64,000 bases of DNA from an uncultured Isosphaeraceae bacterium (GCA_945957605.1 CAMFLR010000015.1:1-64000), one strand, 5' to 3'; positions 9,944 to 19,344 are shown, numbered from the stretch's first letter. Program-made: numbers and translations. The notes: a model not told the origin generated them from the sequence alone.

Positions 9944-10903
9944 TCAGGCGACGAACGCTGGGCTCGAAACGGATGATGGTGCTGGGCGACGGCCCCGCAT
10001 GTATCCGATATAGATATCCTCAAGCGAGGGCGTCTCGATCCTCACGGACTCGACGCCCGGCAAGTTGCGTACCGCCTCGCACGCCGCACGGTCGCGGGCG
10101 CGAACCAGCCAGTGCGCCTGCCGGGGAGCGTCGGACGCGTCGATCAACTCAAGCGGCAAAGATGTCGGCGGCGCTTCGAGATGGTCGCGGCTCTGGAAAT
10201 TCACCGCCAGGAGGAAAGTCCTGGCGCGGAGATCATCGAGCGCCTCGGCGAGCACGAGCTTTCCCTTATGCAGCAGTGCCACGTGACTGGCGACGCGCTC
10301 GACTTCGCCGATCTGATGGCTCGACAGCAGAACGGTCCGGCCGCCGGCGGCGAGGTCGACCATGCTCTCGAGGAATTCGCGCCGGACCATTGCATCGAGG
10401 CCGGAAGTCGGCTCGTCGAGAATCAAGAGCGAGGGATCAGAAGCCAGTGCCAACGACAGCGAGACCTTGGCCCGCATCCCCTTGGAAAGTGCCTTGATTT
10501 TGCGATCGGCTGGCAAGCCGAAACCCTTTGTCAGGTCACCGTAGCGAGCAAGGAAACCCGAAGAGCCCACGACGGCCTCGGGATGAAATCCGGCCGCGAA
10601 CCAGCCAATCTCGGCCACCGTCATCCAGTCATAAAGCGTCGGAACTTCAGGGACATGGCCGACTTTCCGTCGAACTTCCAGCCCCTGCCGCGCGGGGTCG
10701 AGCCCCAGCACACGCGCCTGACCGGCATCGGGCCGGATCATTCCCAGCAGGATCTGGATGGTCGTCGTCTTGCCCGCGCCGTTCTCGCCCAGCAGGCCGA
10801 AGACCGACCCTTCGGGCACCGAAAGGTTTAACCCGTCGAGGGCGACCTGGTCGCGATAAAACTTGCTTACGCCTTGAATCGCGATTGCAATGCGTTCTTC
10901 CAC
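9944..10903 (-). CDS. ABC transporter ATP-binding protein (YtrB/CcmA type)
   Basis: ATPase driving the ABC-2 permease downstream. Motifs visible: Walker A GENGAGKT, signature LSKGMRAKVSLSLALA, Walker B LLILDEPTSGLD, and the H-loop SSHQ. A C-terminal region of about 90 residues follows the catalytic core, as in bacitracin/Nat-type exporters. I place the start at GTG 10903, only 2 bp after the stop of the GntR gene (TGA 10908-10906), with AGGGG about 9 bases ahead. The longer frame to 10963 would overlap the regulator by 58 bases and adds residues with no family match. This gives 319 residues. Co-transcribed and probably translationally coupled with the regulator. Confidence 0.88.
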   Translation of the reverse strand: MEERIAIAIQGVSKFYRDQVALDGLNLSVPEGSVFGLLGENGAGKTTTIQILLGMIRPDAGQARVLGLDPARQGLEVRRKVGHVPEVPTLYDWMTVAEIGWFAAGFHPEAVVGSSGFLARYGDLTKGFGLPADRKIKALSKGMRAKVSLSLALASDPSLLILDEPTSGLDAMVRREFLESMVDLAAGGRTVLLSSHQIGEVERVASHVALLHKGKLVLAEALDDLRARTFLLAVNFQSRDHLEAPPTSLPLELIDASDAPRQAHWLVRARDRAACEAVRNLPGVESVRIETPSLEDIYIGYMRGRRPAPSSVSSPAFVA

Positions 10904-10905
10904 GG

Positions 10906-11322
10906 TCAGGCCCCTTTCCCGTTCGGCTGATTCCCCGTGCTCTGGCCCTGTGCCTGCGACCACTCCTCATGGAGAATCGTCTCGATTTCCCGTGCCGGCA
11001 GCCCCGTCTCGCGCGCCTCATCGAAGGCCGAGCGGAGCCTGCCGCGGACGTAATCCACCCGCGCGAGCCTGCATCGCTCGGTCGCCCCCGCGACAACCTG
11101 CAAACCCGTTCCCCGCACCGGTTCGAGCAACCCTTCACCCTGGAGGTCGCGGTACGCCCGCGCCACCGTGTTCGGGTTCACCACCAATTGCTTGGAAAGC
11201 TCGCGAACCGACGGAGCTAACTCCCCCGGGCGCAAAACTTCCCCCGCGATCGCGAACTTGATCCGATCGGCGATCCGGCCATAAATCGGCCGGCCGTCCG
11301 ACTCGCTCAGGTCGATCAGCAT
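10906..11322 (-). CDS. GntR-family transcriptional regulator, YtrA subfamily
   Basis: 138 residues: an N-terminal winged helix (PIYGRIADRIKFAIAGEVLRPGE... SVRELSKQL..NPNTVARAYRDLQGEGLLE) followed by a short, about 50-residue, helical C-terminus. That is the short-tail architecture of YtrA-type repressors, which normally control an adjacent ABC transporter and themselves. Start ATG 11322 is preceded by AGGAGG with 6-base spacing. The gene heads the operon with the ATPase and ABC-2 permease. An inverted repeat over its transcription start (11338-11355) is the obvious operator. The ligand that releases it is unknown; for relatives it is often cell-envelope or antibiotic stress. Confidence 0.88.
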   Translation of the reverse strand: MLIDLSESDGRPIYGRIADRIKFAIAGEVLRPGELAPSVRELSKQLVVNPNTVARAYRDLQGEGLLEPVRGTGLQVVAGATERCRLARVDYVRGRLRSAFDEARETGLPAREIETILHEEWSQAQGQSTGNQPNGKGA

Positions 11323-11337
11323 CGCTGGCCTCCTAGT

Positions 11338-11384
11338 GTATTAGTCAACTAATACAGTATTAGCGTAGACCTGACAGTTGTCAA
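11338..11384 (-). promoter_or_regulatory. Sigma-70 promoter with YtrA-type operator
   Basis: On the minus strand: -35 TTGACA (11384-11379), 16-bp spacer, -10 TAATAC (11362-11357). Directly downstream lies a perfect inverted repeat, GTATTAGT-CA-ACTAATAC (11338-11355), and a third half-site GTATTAG (11357-11363) overlaps the -10. The operator covers the predicted +1 (about 11349), so binding would block initiation; autorepression by the GntR protein is inferred. The rest of the intergenic stretch to 11662 shows no further gene or clear structure. Confidence 0.8.
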
Positions 11385-11662
11385 TGGCGGTGGCGAATTG
11401 CGTTCGGAATTGGGTTTTATCGAGTTGCGATGGGCTGTGGTCATTTGAGTTTGACCTTAAATCCAAGCTTACGACGATCAATCACCGCCGAATTTCGAGC
11501 GAATCAGATGTCGGCCACTACACATCATTTTCCGATTGGCGTTTGTCCGATGCTTAGGAAACGAAATCATCGTTTTTCGACTTTTTTCCAGTCCGGTCCA
11601 TTCCACGACGGTCGTATGCTCGCTCGAGACGGAAATCTCAAGTAAGGCGCAGGGCAACTCCC

Positions 11663-12148
11663 ATGAAAGCATTTCATTATTCAATTGCTGGGATGATGAT
11701 CATAATCTTTGTGATCGCCATTGTTTCAGCAGCATTAAAATATGCCACCGAGTTATGGGCGAGCGTCGCATTCTTTTTGACTTTTGGGATGCTGCTATTC
11801 TCATTAATCGGCGTCGCATTCAGACAAGGAAATCAACGTCTCTTCTGGGCCGGTTTCGCCGTGTTTGGATTTGGATACTTCATCCTGGCGATTTCGACCG
11901 GTGCACTTGGTCGACCGCATTTATTGACAACAACATTCATTGAATTTCTCTATGGAAAGATCGGTCCCTCTCAGACAATCACATCTGACAAATCGACACT
12001 CCAAGTCACCGGAATGGTCATGTTCAGCACGACAACACCCGCGTCAGGTGCCCTGCCCTTTTTCCAGATTGGACATTCGATCGCCACGCTTCTTATCGCA
12101 TTGCTGGGCACGTTTCTGGTTCGCGCTTTCAGGCAACAGGAAGATTGA
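11663..12148 (+). CDS. Small four-helix membrane protein, unknown function
   Basis: 161 residues with about four hydrophobic segments (residues 5-27, 31-52, 60-80 and 135-155) and a 45-residue loop between the third and fourth that contains several Thr/Ser. I recognise no family motif. GC content is visibly lower than in the flanks. The next frame begins before this stop, but its probable real start is at 12223. Similar short membrane proteins of unknown role are common in planctomycetes. Confidence 0.6.
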   Translation: MKAFHYSIAGMMIIIFVIAIVSAALKYATELWASVAFFLTFGMLLFSLIGVAFRQGNQRLFWAGFAVFGFGYFILAISTGALGRPHLLTTTFIEFLYGKIGPSQTITSDKSTLQVTGMVMFSTTTPASGALPFFQIGHSIATLLIALLGTFLVRAFRQQED

Positions 12149-12222
12149 AGCCACTGACAGACCGGGGTCTTCGGATTGAGCTCAATCTGATCGATCAAAG
12201 CAACGCAGCAAGGAGGCGAGTG

Positions 12223-12777
12223 ATGCTACCGAGGGCAAGAACGTCGATCGCCAGGCTCATGGTTGTTGTCGCACTCGTGGCAATGGTTTGCACAATTCCG
12301 CTACAGCTCAAGTACATCAGAGAGGAAGTGAATCATCTCTACCTGGGATCGATGATGGCGGGTGCGGCGGATATGTATGATCAAATTGCTGAAATCCCTG
12401 ACGAATGGGCGGATTCTTGCCGCACGACGGCGCGCGAGTTCTCGGCCTGGTGGAAAGAAAGATACAAAGAGCATGAAGCAGGAATTGGTTACGACCCGCT
12501 TAAACATGAGCCACTTCGCAGCCAATTATTCCGGCGTTACGCCGATTCGATCGAGAAACTTAGCGAAACTCAACGTCGCCAACTCTTGTTTCCGAGCCGA
12601 CTTCACAGTTTCAATCCGATGCGAGTCTGGATTGCAACGCTGGGACCAACGGTCGCATTGATTCTACTTCTTGCGTGGCTCTGCCGTCCCGCTACGATAC
12701 GATGGCCACGTGTTGTTATTGTTTGTCCAGAACGGACTTCACCAGCACAAAACAGCGGCAATTACGATGGATGTTGA
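12223..12777 (+). CDS. Membrane-anchored hypothetical protein
   Basis: 184 residues from the ATG at 12223, which has a strong AGGAGG (12211-12216). The frame is open upstream to 12145, but those residues lack a binding site. There is an N-terminal membrane helix after a basic stretch (about residues 11-31), a charged helical region (about 40-140, rich in Glu/Arg/Trp), and a second membrane helix near 145-165. The form is that of a two-helix protein with a large soluble loop. No family recognised. Its last 11 bases overlap the start of the YjbR gene. Confidence 0.55.
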   Translation: MLPRARTSIARLMVVVALVAMVCTIPLQLKYIREEVNHLYLGSMMAGAADMYDQIAEIPDEWADSCRTTAREFSAWWKERYKEHEAGIGYDPLKHEPLRSQLFRRYADSIEKLSETQRRQLLFPSRLHSFNPMRVWIATLGPTVALILLLAWLCRPATIRWPRVVIVCPERTSPAQNSGNYDGC

Positions 12778-13111
12778 AGACTTCCGCGAACTGGCGCTCA
12801 GTTTCGACGATGTCGAGGAAAGCTCTCACATGGGCTCACCCGACTTCCGCGTCGGTGGCCGTATCTTCGCGACGCTCGCGATGCAAGATCGCGGATTCGG
12901 CAACCTGATGCTCTCGTCCGAATTGCAAGAGATGCTGATTGCCGAAGCGCCTGACGTGTTTCTGCCGGTCGCGGGCGGATGGGGAAGAATGGGAGCTACA
13001 CACATTCGCTTGGCTGAAGCCAGTCCGCAACAACTGCTCAAAGGACTTCAACTCGCCTGGAATCTGCGGCTTGAAAAGAACATAAAGCCGAAGCGCCGCA
13101 AGAAGTCTTAA
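12767..13111 (+). CDS. MmcQ/YjbR (DUF419) family protein
   Basis: 114 residues beginning MDVEDFRELALSFDDVEESSHMGSPDFRVGGRIFATL, the typical opening of the YjbR/MmcQ fold (CyaY-like, proposed DNA binding). The GWGRMGATHIRL stretch is the usual middle motif (WVxxxL-type), and the C-terminus is a basic tail. The open frame extends 96 bases further upstream, but family alignment puts the start at ATG 12767, overlapping the preceding stop by 11 bases. Precise cellular role unknown. Confidence 0.85.
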   Translation: MDVEDFRELALSFDDVEESSHMGSPDFRVGGRIFATLAMQDRGFGNLMLSSELQEMLIAEAPDVFLPVAGGWGRMGATHIRLAEASPQQLLKGLQLAWNLRLEKNIKPKRRKKS

Positions 13112-13263
13112 ACCATCTGCTCGGAATCGAGACCGGAATCTCACTCCAAGAATCACGCACTTCATCACAATTTTACACACTTATAACACGATCTTTATCA
13201 ACTTGCAGCCAGGCATCGAGAACGGTAATCTCGTTCGACTGACGACTAAACCAAGGGGAAGTC

Positions 13264-14295
13264 ATGGAATACCGACAACTCGGCGCATCTGGTTTCAAGG
13301 TCCCGGTTCTTAGCCTTGGCACCGGCACATTCGGCGGTAGCGGCGAACTGTTCAAGGCCTGGGGCGCGACCGAGGTCGCCGAGGCCACGCGACTTGTCGA
13401 TATCTGCCTCGAAGCCGGCCTGACGATGTTCGACACCGCCGACGTCTATTCGCAAGGTAAGGCCGAGGAAATTCTCGGACAAGCGATCAAGGGACGTCGC
13501 GACCAGGTCATCATCTCAACCAAAGCGACGTTCAGACGTGGTGATGGACCGAACGACGTGGGATCGTCGCGCTATCACCTCATCAAATCAGTCGAAGGCT
13601 CGCTCAAGCGGCTCGGCACCGATTTCATCGACCTGTTCCAGCTTCACGGCTTCGACGCCATGACGCCAATCGAAGAGGTTGTGAGCACGCTCGACGACCT
13701 GGTAAAAGCCGGCAAGATTCGCTACGTCGGCTGCTCGAACTTCTCCGGCTGGCACCTCATGAAGTCACTCGCCGTCTCGGAAAAATACGGCCTCACACGA
13801 TACGTCGCACATCAAGCCTATTACTCGCTCGTTGGTCGCGATTACGAGTGGGAGCTCATGCCCTTGGCGCTGGATCAGGGCGTCGGCGCAGTGGTTTGGA
13901 GCCCGCTCGGCTGGGGACGCCTGACCGGCAAGATCCGTCGCGGTCAGCCCAAGCCCGAAATTAGCCGGCTCAACAGCAAGCTTGCAACCGATATCGGGCC
14001 GCAAGTGCCCGAAGAATATCTCTATCGCGTTGTCGACGCTCTCGACGAAGTCGCGGCCGAAGTTGGTAAATCGGTGCCGCAAGTCGCACTCAACTGGCTA
14101 CTTCAACGCCCAAGTGTTGCGAATATCATCATCGGTGCTCGCAATGAAGAACAACTCAAACAAAACCTCGGCGCGGTCGGCTGGAACCTGACGAAGGAAC
14201 AGGTCGCCAGGCTCGACGCCGCCAGCGCAACCCCTGCCGCGTACCCGTACTGGCACCAGCACGGATTCGCCGAACGCAACCCGCCGCCCGTTTGA
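13264..14295 (+). CDS. Aldo/keto reductase
   Basis: 343 residues with the AKR (beta/alpha)8-barrel signature: catalytic Asp and Tyr in FDTADVYSQG, Lys in ISTKATF, and His in LFQLHGFD. The NADPH-binding C-terminus has GARNEEQLKQNLGAVGWNL. It resembles the YghZ/YajO-like general reductases. NADPH-dependent reduction of aldehydes is inferred; the substrate is unknown. Start ATG 13264 follows AAGGGGAAGTC, a good ribosome binding site. Followed by a terminator, so probably monocistronic. Confidence 0.92.
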   Translation: MEYRQLGASGFKVPVLSLGTGTFGGSGELFKAWGATEVAEATRLVDICLEAGLTMFDTADVYSQGKAEEILGQAIKGRRDQVIISTKATFRRGDGPNDVGSSRYHLIKSVEGSLKRLGTDFIDLFQLHGFDAMTPIEEVVSTLDDLVKAGKIRYVGCSNFSGWHLMKSLAVSEKYGLTRYVAHQAYYSLVGRDYEWELMPLALDQGVGAVVWSPLGWGRLTGKIRRGQPKPEISRLNSKLATDIGPQVPEEYLYRVVDALDEVAAEVGKSVPQVALNWLLQRPSVANIIIGARNEEQLKQNLGAVGWNLTKEQVARLDAASATPAAYPYWHQHGFAERNPPPV

Positions 14296-14343
14296 GAAAA
14301 TCGTACGGGCGCGAACCTTCAGGCTGTTGCAGGTGTCCATCCT

Positions 14344-14383
14344 GGGCCGCGCATTCTCGATTGGGTTGCGCGGCCCTTGGTTT
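14344..14383 (+). terminator. Terminator of the aldo/keto reductase gene
   Basis: Perfect 10-bp stem GGGCCGCGCA / TGCGCGGCCC (14344-14353 with 14367-14376), 13-base loop, then TTGGTTTATT. Located 48 bp after the stop. Confidence 0.75.
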
Positions 14384-14416
14384 ATTCCGCATATCATCTG
14401 GTGAAGGAACGCCTGT

Positions 14417-15625
14417 TTGTTCAATCGTGCCATGATCGTCATTCTGATGACGGTCACCCTCGACGCCATTGGGATCGGACTGGCGCTGCCGGTCATCCCC
14501 ACCCTGCTCCGCGAGCTCTCGCACGAGTCGCAAATCGCCAGCCGCTTCGGCGTGTTCATGGCGATTTACCCTCTCATGCAGTTCTTGTTCTCGCCGGTTC
14601 TGGGACGCTTGAGCGATCGCTTCGGTCGTCGCCCGATTCTGCTCGTTTCACTCGCGGGAGCGGCCATTGATTACCTCATCATGGGCCTCTCGCCGGTCCT
14701 CTCCGTGCTCTATTGCGGACGAGTTCTCGCCGGCGTGACAGGAGCAAGCATGGCCGTGGCGACGGCCTACATCGCCGATATTTCCACTCCAGATGAACGC
14801 TCGAAACGCTTCGGCTACATGAACGCCTGCTTCGGCCTGGGATTCGTCGCCGGCCCATTGCTTGGTGGGGTGATCGGCAGCCTGTCGCCGCGTTACCCGT
14901 TCCTTGTCGCGGCCCTGTTCAACGGTTTGAATCTCCTTCTCGGTTTCTTCGTCCTGCCCGAATCACGCACCGAGCGAGACGCCGAGTTCAAGAGCGAGTC
15001 GCGCAACGTCTTCGGCGCAATTGCCGCTCTTCGAGGCAACCGCGCCCTTGTTCCCCTGCTAACCGTCTTTTTCCTGATCCAACTCATCGGCCAAATTCCC
15101 GGGTCGCTCTGGATCGTTTATGGCGAAGATCGATTCGGTTGGGACGTCCGCATGGTCGGTCTGACGTTCGCTTCGTTCGGTATTTTGCACGCGATTGCGC
15201 AGGCATTTTTCACCGAGCCAACCACCAGGCGCTTTGGCGAGCAAGGGGCGATTCTCATCGGCATCATGGCCGATTGCCTGGCGTTCGTCGCGATGGCGCT
15301 CATCACGCGCGGGTGGATGGTTTTCACGATCATGATTCTGTTCACAACAGGCGGAATCGCGTTGCCGGCGTTTCAGTCGTTGCTCTCACGGCAGGTAAAA
15401 GAAGAACATCAGGGCGAGTTTCAAGGCACGCTCGTCAGCATCACAGCGCTCACCGAAGTATTCGGCCCCATCGCGGCAACGCGCATCTACTCGCATTCCC
15501 CAGCATCGTTGCCGGGGCTGATCTGGATTGTTGGCGCGGGATTGTACGTGCTCTGCATTCCCGTGGTTTTGAGCCGAATGGCGCGCATTCCCGCACCGCT
15601 GGCGGCCGGCGTCGAGAGCGATTGA
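14417..15625 (+). CDS. MFS exporter, TetA-like (DHA1 family)
   Basis: 402 residues with 12 predicted membrane helices. The DHA1 drug:H+ antiporter motif A is clear in the loop after helix 2 (GRLSDRFGRRPILLVSL), with a related motif in helix 4-5 (GASMAVATAYIADISTPDERSKRFG) and motif C GFVAGPLLGG in helix 5. These match class TetA(A-C)-type efflux proteins, but the substrate cannot be read from sequence and tetracycline resistance should not be assumed. Start is TTG 14417 with GAAGGA 9 bases upstream; ATG 14432 in the same frame is the alternative. No regulator gene adjoins it. Confidence 0.88.
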   Translation: MFNRAMIVILMTVTLDAIGIGLALPVIPTLLRELSHESQIASRFGVFMAIYPLMQFLFSPVLGRLSDRFGRRPILLVSLAGAAIDYLIMGLSPVLSVLYCGRVLAGVTGASMAVATAYIADISTPDERSKRFGYMNACFGLGFVAGPLLGGVIGSLSPRYPFLVAALFNGLNLLLGFFVLPESRTERDAEFKSESRNVFGAIAALRGNRALVPLLTVFFLIQLIGQIPGSLWIVYGEDRFGWDVRMVGLTFASFGILHAIAQAFFTEPTTRRFGEQGAILIGIMADCLAFVAMALITRGWMVFTIMILFTTGGIALPAFQSLLSRQVKEEHQGEFQGTLVSITALTEVFGPIAATRIYSHSPASLPGLIWIVGAGLYVLCIPVVLSRMARIPAPLAAGVESD

Positions 15626-15705
15626 TCGCTACTCTCCCTGGCGAGAGGTGTACCGATACGTGTACGATGCCTGAAACGATCGTCGCCCTCGTGTGAGAAC
15701 AAGCG

Positions 15706-16677
15706 ATGGAACTTTCCAGGCGTCAGTTCATTCAAGCCACGGCCGTCGGAACCACGTTGGTGCCCGCGCTCGCAGCCGGAGCCGCCGAAAAATTGCCGAC
15801 GCGCGTCCTCGGCCGAACCGGCATTGAGGTATCGATCCTCGGCTTCGGATCCGGAAGCCGGTTTTTGATGTACGCCGAGGAAGACAAGGCGCTTGAGGCC
15901 CTCACTCGTGCGCTCGACCTCGGCATCACGTACATCGACACCGCTCACTCTTACGGCAACGGCAAGAGCGAGGAACGCATCGGCAAGCTCATGCCGGAGC
16001 GCCGCAAGCAAATCACCCTGGCGACGAAACTCTCTGCGCGCAAGTTCGACGACGCCAAACGTCAAATCGACCTGAGCCTGAAGCGATTGCAGACCGATCA
16101 CCTCGACGTCTTACACATCCACGCCCTGGCTGGCCCCGAAGATCTGGCAGAAATCGAAAAGCCGGATGGCGTTCTCAAAGCCCTCTATCAAGCACGTGAG
16201 CAAAAGATTACGCGAGCAATTGGTATCACCTGCCACGCATCGCCGACAGCGTTGAAGTCGGCCCTGGAACGCCACGATTTCGATTGCACGCAGATGGCGC
16301 TAAATGCCGCGATGGCCCACATGGTGGATGGCCGAGGCGGTATGAAAGCCACGCCGATGGTGCACGGTGGCTTTGAGGAGCTGGCATTGCCCGTCGCCGT
16401 TCAGAAGAAAATGGGCATCATCGCCATGAAGGTGTTCGGGCAGGAACAAATCATCGGCTCGGCACCGATCGACAAGTTGCTGACTTACTCGCTCTCACTC
16501 CCCGTAAGCCTGGCGAGCGTGGGCATGCCGAAACGCGAATTCATCGAGCGCAACATCGAGCTGGCTCGCGAATTCAAGCCGATGAATGAAACCGATCGCC
16601 GCAACCTGTCGCACACGATCGCAACCGAACGCAAAGTTTCGCTGCTCGAGTTCTTTCGCGATCACGAGGATGCCTGA
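15706..16677 (+). CDS. Aldo/keto reductase with Tat signal
   Basis: 323 residues. The N-terminus SRRQFIQATAVGTTLVPALAAGAAE is a twin-arginine signal peptide, so export folded to the periplasm-like space is expected. The AKR core follows: Asp and Tyr in YIDTAHSYGNGKSEERIG, Lys in LATKLSAR, His in LDVLHIHAL. It differs from the reductase at 13264 and resembles the Tat-exported AKRs common in Planctomycetota. An odd point is that an NADPH-type enzyme is routed outside the cytoplasm; cofactor loading before export would be needed. Substrate unknown. Confidence 0.88.
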   Translation: MELSRRQFIQATAVGTTLVPALAAGAAEKLPTRVLGRTGIEVSILGFGSGSRFLMYAEEDKALEALTRALDLGITYIDTAHSYGNGKSEERIGKLMPERRKQITLATKLSARKFDDAKRQIDLSLKRLQTDHLDVLHIHALAGPEDLAEIEKPDGVLKALYQAREQKITRAIGITCHASPTALKSALERHDFDCTQMALNAAMAHMVDGRGGMKATPMVHGGFEELALPVAVQKKMGIIAMKVFGQEQIIGSAPIDKLLTYSLSLPVSLASVGMPKREFIERNIELAREFKPMNETDRRNLSHTIATERKVSLLEFFRDHEDA

Positions 16678-16735
16678 CTCTCTGCTTTCGGGCGAAGTTC
16701 GTGTTCGGACATATTGAAACGTTGCGCAATTCTGC

Positions 16736-17647
16736 ATGACGTTTCTTCGGGAAAACAATCGATTGAGCGAGCGCACGCAAGTCTTGTACGACCCGCGGAA
16801 CGGTGATCTGGCGCTGCGAGCGGTCGATCTTCGTGAAGATGGTACGTTACCCGAGCGGACAAATTACTTCACGATTTGCTGGATTCAGAAAGGTCGCGGC
16901 ACGTTCTGGGCCGACGCGGGATGTTTTCATTTCGAGCCGCATTCCCTGCTTTTTTTCGTGCCCTATCAGAATATCCGCCTCGTTACCGACGAGCCTGCCC
17001 AAGGAGTCGTTCTCCAGTTCCACGCCAACTTCCTCTGCATCGAAACGTATCACCACGAGGTCGGCTGCAACGGAATTCTGTTCAACGATCTCTACGGTGT
17101 GCCGCTGGTTGAGTTGGATGAACGTCACAACCAGGAGTTGGGCGACCTGATCGGAAATATTCGTGGCGAGCTGGAAGACGGTGGTCTGGCTCACTCGGAA
17201 GTGCTGCTGTCGTACCTGAAAATCTTCCTCGTCAAAGCGAGCCGGCTCAAAATCGAACAGCAGGGATGTGGCGACGGTTCAGTCAATTCGACGCGCCATC
17301 CCGCCATCGCCAAGCTTAGAGAACTACTCGAAGCAAACTTTCGCACCAGTCATGCCCCCGCCGACTACGCGGGTTGGCTGCACATGACGCCGAAGGCGTT
17401 GTCACGCGTCGTCAAGGAACAGCTTGGCAAAACGCTGGGTGAGTTGATTCGCGAGCGGATTCTGAAACAAGCACGCTGGGAATTGCTGCACACGCTCAAA
17501 CCGGTCAAGCAAGTCGCCCACGAGTTAGGCTACGACGACGAATTGTATTTCAGTCGACTGTTCAAGCGCGATACCGGGTTTTCGCCGGCATTTTTCCGCG
17601 AATATGAGACGACAATTCGTGGCGGGCGAAATCTGTCCATGACATAG
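16736..17647 (+). CDS. AraC-family transcriptional regulator
   Basis: 303 residues. The N-terminal about 180 form a cupin-like sensor domain (FTICWIQKGRGTFWAD... HSLLFFVPYQNIRL). The C-terminal about 100 carry two helix-turn-helix motifs of AraC/XylS type (SRVVKEQLGKTLGELIRERILKQARWELL... VAHELGYDDELYFSRLFKRDTGFSPAFFRE). Located 110 bp upstream of the DUF417 gene on the same strand, which is its likely target. Ligand unknown. Confidence 0.9.
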   Translation: MTFLRENNRLSERTQVLYDPRNGDLALRAVDLREDGTLPERTNYFTICWIQKGRGTFWADAGCFHFEPHSLLFFVPYQNIRLVTDEPAQGVVLQFHANFLCIETYHHEVGCNGILFNDLYGVPLVELDERHNQELGDLIGNIRGELEDGGLAHSEVLLSYLKIFLVKASRLKIEQQGCGDGSVNSTRHPAIAKLRELLEANFRTSHAPADYAGWLHMTPKALSRVVKEQLGKTLGELIRERILKQARWELLHTLKPVKQVAHELGYDDELYFSRLFKRDTGFSPAFFREYETTIRGGRNLSMT

Positions 17648-17757
17648 CGCCTTCCGTCCATTCCTCGAAATCACGTTCTGGCCGATCATTTGAGTATGCC
17701 CGTCGCGAGCCACCGAAAGTCAGGCGGCAGGACGGCACACGAGAATGGATATCAGCC

Positions 17758-18384
17758 ATGAAAATGATTGACGGCATCTTCACGTTGGCTTCACATGCGG
17801 ACCGGATCGGCGTAACTGTTACCCGAATCGGTCTAATCGTTGTCCTGCTCTGGATCGGCGGCCTCAAGGCGTTTCCCTACGAAGCCGACGGTATCGTCCC
17901 GTTCGTGGCCAACAGCCCCGCCATGAGCTTTCTTTATCACGCGAAATCGCCTGAATATAAGAAGCATGTGAACAAAGAAGGTGAGCTCGTGGCGACGAAT
18001 CGTGAGTGGCACAAACAAAATGGGACTTACACATTCGCCTACGGTCTGGGCGCGGTGATCGTGGTTTACGGCGTGATGCTCTGCCTGCATTCCTGGCTGC
18101 CGCAGGTCGCCGCGCTCGGAAGTTTCCTTATCGCCATCATGTCCTTGGTGACACTCTCGTTCCTGGTCACAACGCCGGAGTGTTGGGTGCCCGCTCTAGG
18201 AGACGCACAACACGGATTCCCTTATCTGAGCGGTCGCGGCCGATTGGTAATCAAGGACGCGATCATGTTGGGCGCCGCGCTGGTCACAATGGCAGATTCG
18301 GCGAATGCGTACTTGCGGAAGCGGGCGATTCATTCGAGCGTCGCCGCTGCTGGCATCCCGCAAGATCAGGCGGTGGCTGTTTAG
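17758..18384 (+). CDS. DUF417 (YkgB/RclC-like) inner membrane protein
   Basis: 208 residues with four membrane helices, the family signature near the N-terminus (RIGLIVVLLWIGGLKAFPYEADGIVPFVANSPAMSFLY), and the typical C-terminal FLVTTPECW...GFPYLSGRGRLVIKD segment. In E. coli the relative RclC belongs to the reactive-chlorine response and is controlled by an AraC-type activator. Here an AraC-type gene sits directly upstream, so a stress-induced role is plausible but inferred. Ends 45 bp from the convergent ureD. Confidence 0.88.
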   Translation: MKMIDGIFTLASHADRIGVTVTRIGLIVVLLWIGGLKAFPYEADGIVPFVANSPAMSFLYHAKSPEYKKHVNKEGELVATNREWHKQNGTYTFAYGLGAVIVVYGVMLCLHSWLPQVAALGSFLIAIMSLVTLSFLVTTPECWVPALGDAQHGFPYLSGRGRLVIKDAIMLGAALVTMADSANAYLRKRAIHSSVAAAGIPQDQAVAV

Positions 18385-18429
18385 CCCATTCACTGCAGCC
18401 GCACATTGACATGCGAACACAAGCGATTC

Positions 18430-19344
18430 TTATCGCCACGGAAACTCCGGTGGTACCTTGCATCCGGTAACCTCGGGGCGAACGAGCGACCAGAAATCGC
18501 GAATCTTTGCACGGACGACGCTCGATTCGCCGCCGATGATCTTGTAGACCAAGCCAGCTTGATTCGGCAGTCGGCCGACGCCCGCAGCCCAGCCTTCGTC
18601 CGGCTTCCATGCCGAAACGGCCGTGCGGGCGATCGCGTCGGCAATGGCGGGTGGCGTGAGCAACAAAACGTTGCCGAAGACGTCGAAGTCGTTCATCACA
18701 CCAGGACGCGTCACAGCCGATTGTGCGGGCTCGACCCGAAATTTTTCGACAAATAGCGAAGTGCCGTCGGGACGTTCGGCGGCAACGGTCGAGGAAAAGA
18801 GGTCGTATTTGAAGAGTTCGCCGTCGCGATAATACTTGCGGCCACCCAACAAGGTCTCCGCGTACAAGAGCGTGGCGGTAGGGGCGATGCGTATGTGAGT
18901 TCGCGTTAGAAATCGTGAATGTGCAAAGGGAATGATTGCCTCGGGAAGGTATTCGAGATAAGCACCATCGTCGAGCGTGATTTCCTGTACTTGCGTCGCG
19001 TGATTCGCGTCCATCTCGTGAATCTTTGTCGCAGCTTGCGTTGTGACGTGCCCGCACGCGCCAGGGCCAGAGGCGATCTCGATCGTGTAACGATCGCCCT
19101 GAAGGATGCCGCCCGAATTGGTGATGACAAACACCACTGGCAGCGTCGGCATTCCTTCGTCGCAATAGAGCGATTTTTGCACGAGCAGAGGGGCGCGACG
19201 TTCCATCACCGCCAGGATCGAGCGATCTTCTCTCTTCTCGAATCGCAGGCGTAGAAACGCACACTTGCCGAACGAGCCGCTTCGTAATTGCGGCGGTTCG
19301 TCGAGATAGGGCTGGAGTTCGGGCGGCGTTATTTGATCGTTCAC
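18430..19344 (-). CDS. ureD: Urease accessory protein UreD (UreH)
   Basis: 304 residues. Contains the family's [35 protein letters not shown] segment and [15 protein letters not shown], characteristic of UreD, the scaffold that binds apo-urease and channels nickel from UreG/UreF to the active site. It is last in the urea operon and overlaps ureG by 4 bases (ATGA), so the two are translationally coupled. Cytoplasmic. Confidence 0.95.
   Translation of the reverse strand: MNDQITPPELQPYLDEPPQLRSGSFGKCAFLRLRFEKREDRSILAVMERRAPLLVQKSLYCDEGMPTLPVVFVITNSGGILQGDRYTIEIASGPGACGHVTTQAATKIHEMDANHATQVQEITLDDGAYLEYLPEAIIPFAHSRFLTRTHIRIAPTATLLYAETLLGGRKYYRDGELFKYDLFSSTVAAERPDGTSLFVEKFRVEPAQSAVTRPGVMNDFDVFGNVLLLTPPAIADAIARTAVSAWKPDEGWAAGVGRLPNQAGLVYKIIGGESSVVRAKIRDFWSLVRPEVTGCKVPPEFPWR

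Noticed and set aside
14417-15625. Specific tetracycline resistance gene
   Set aside because: The protein is a DHA1-type MFS exporter, but substrate cannot be assigned from sequence and no TetR regulator is adjacent.
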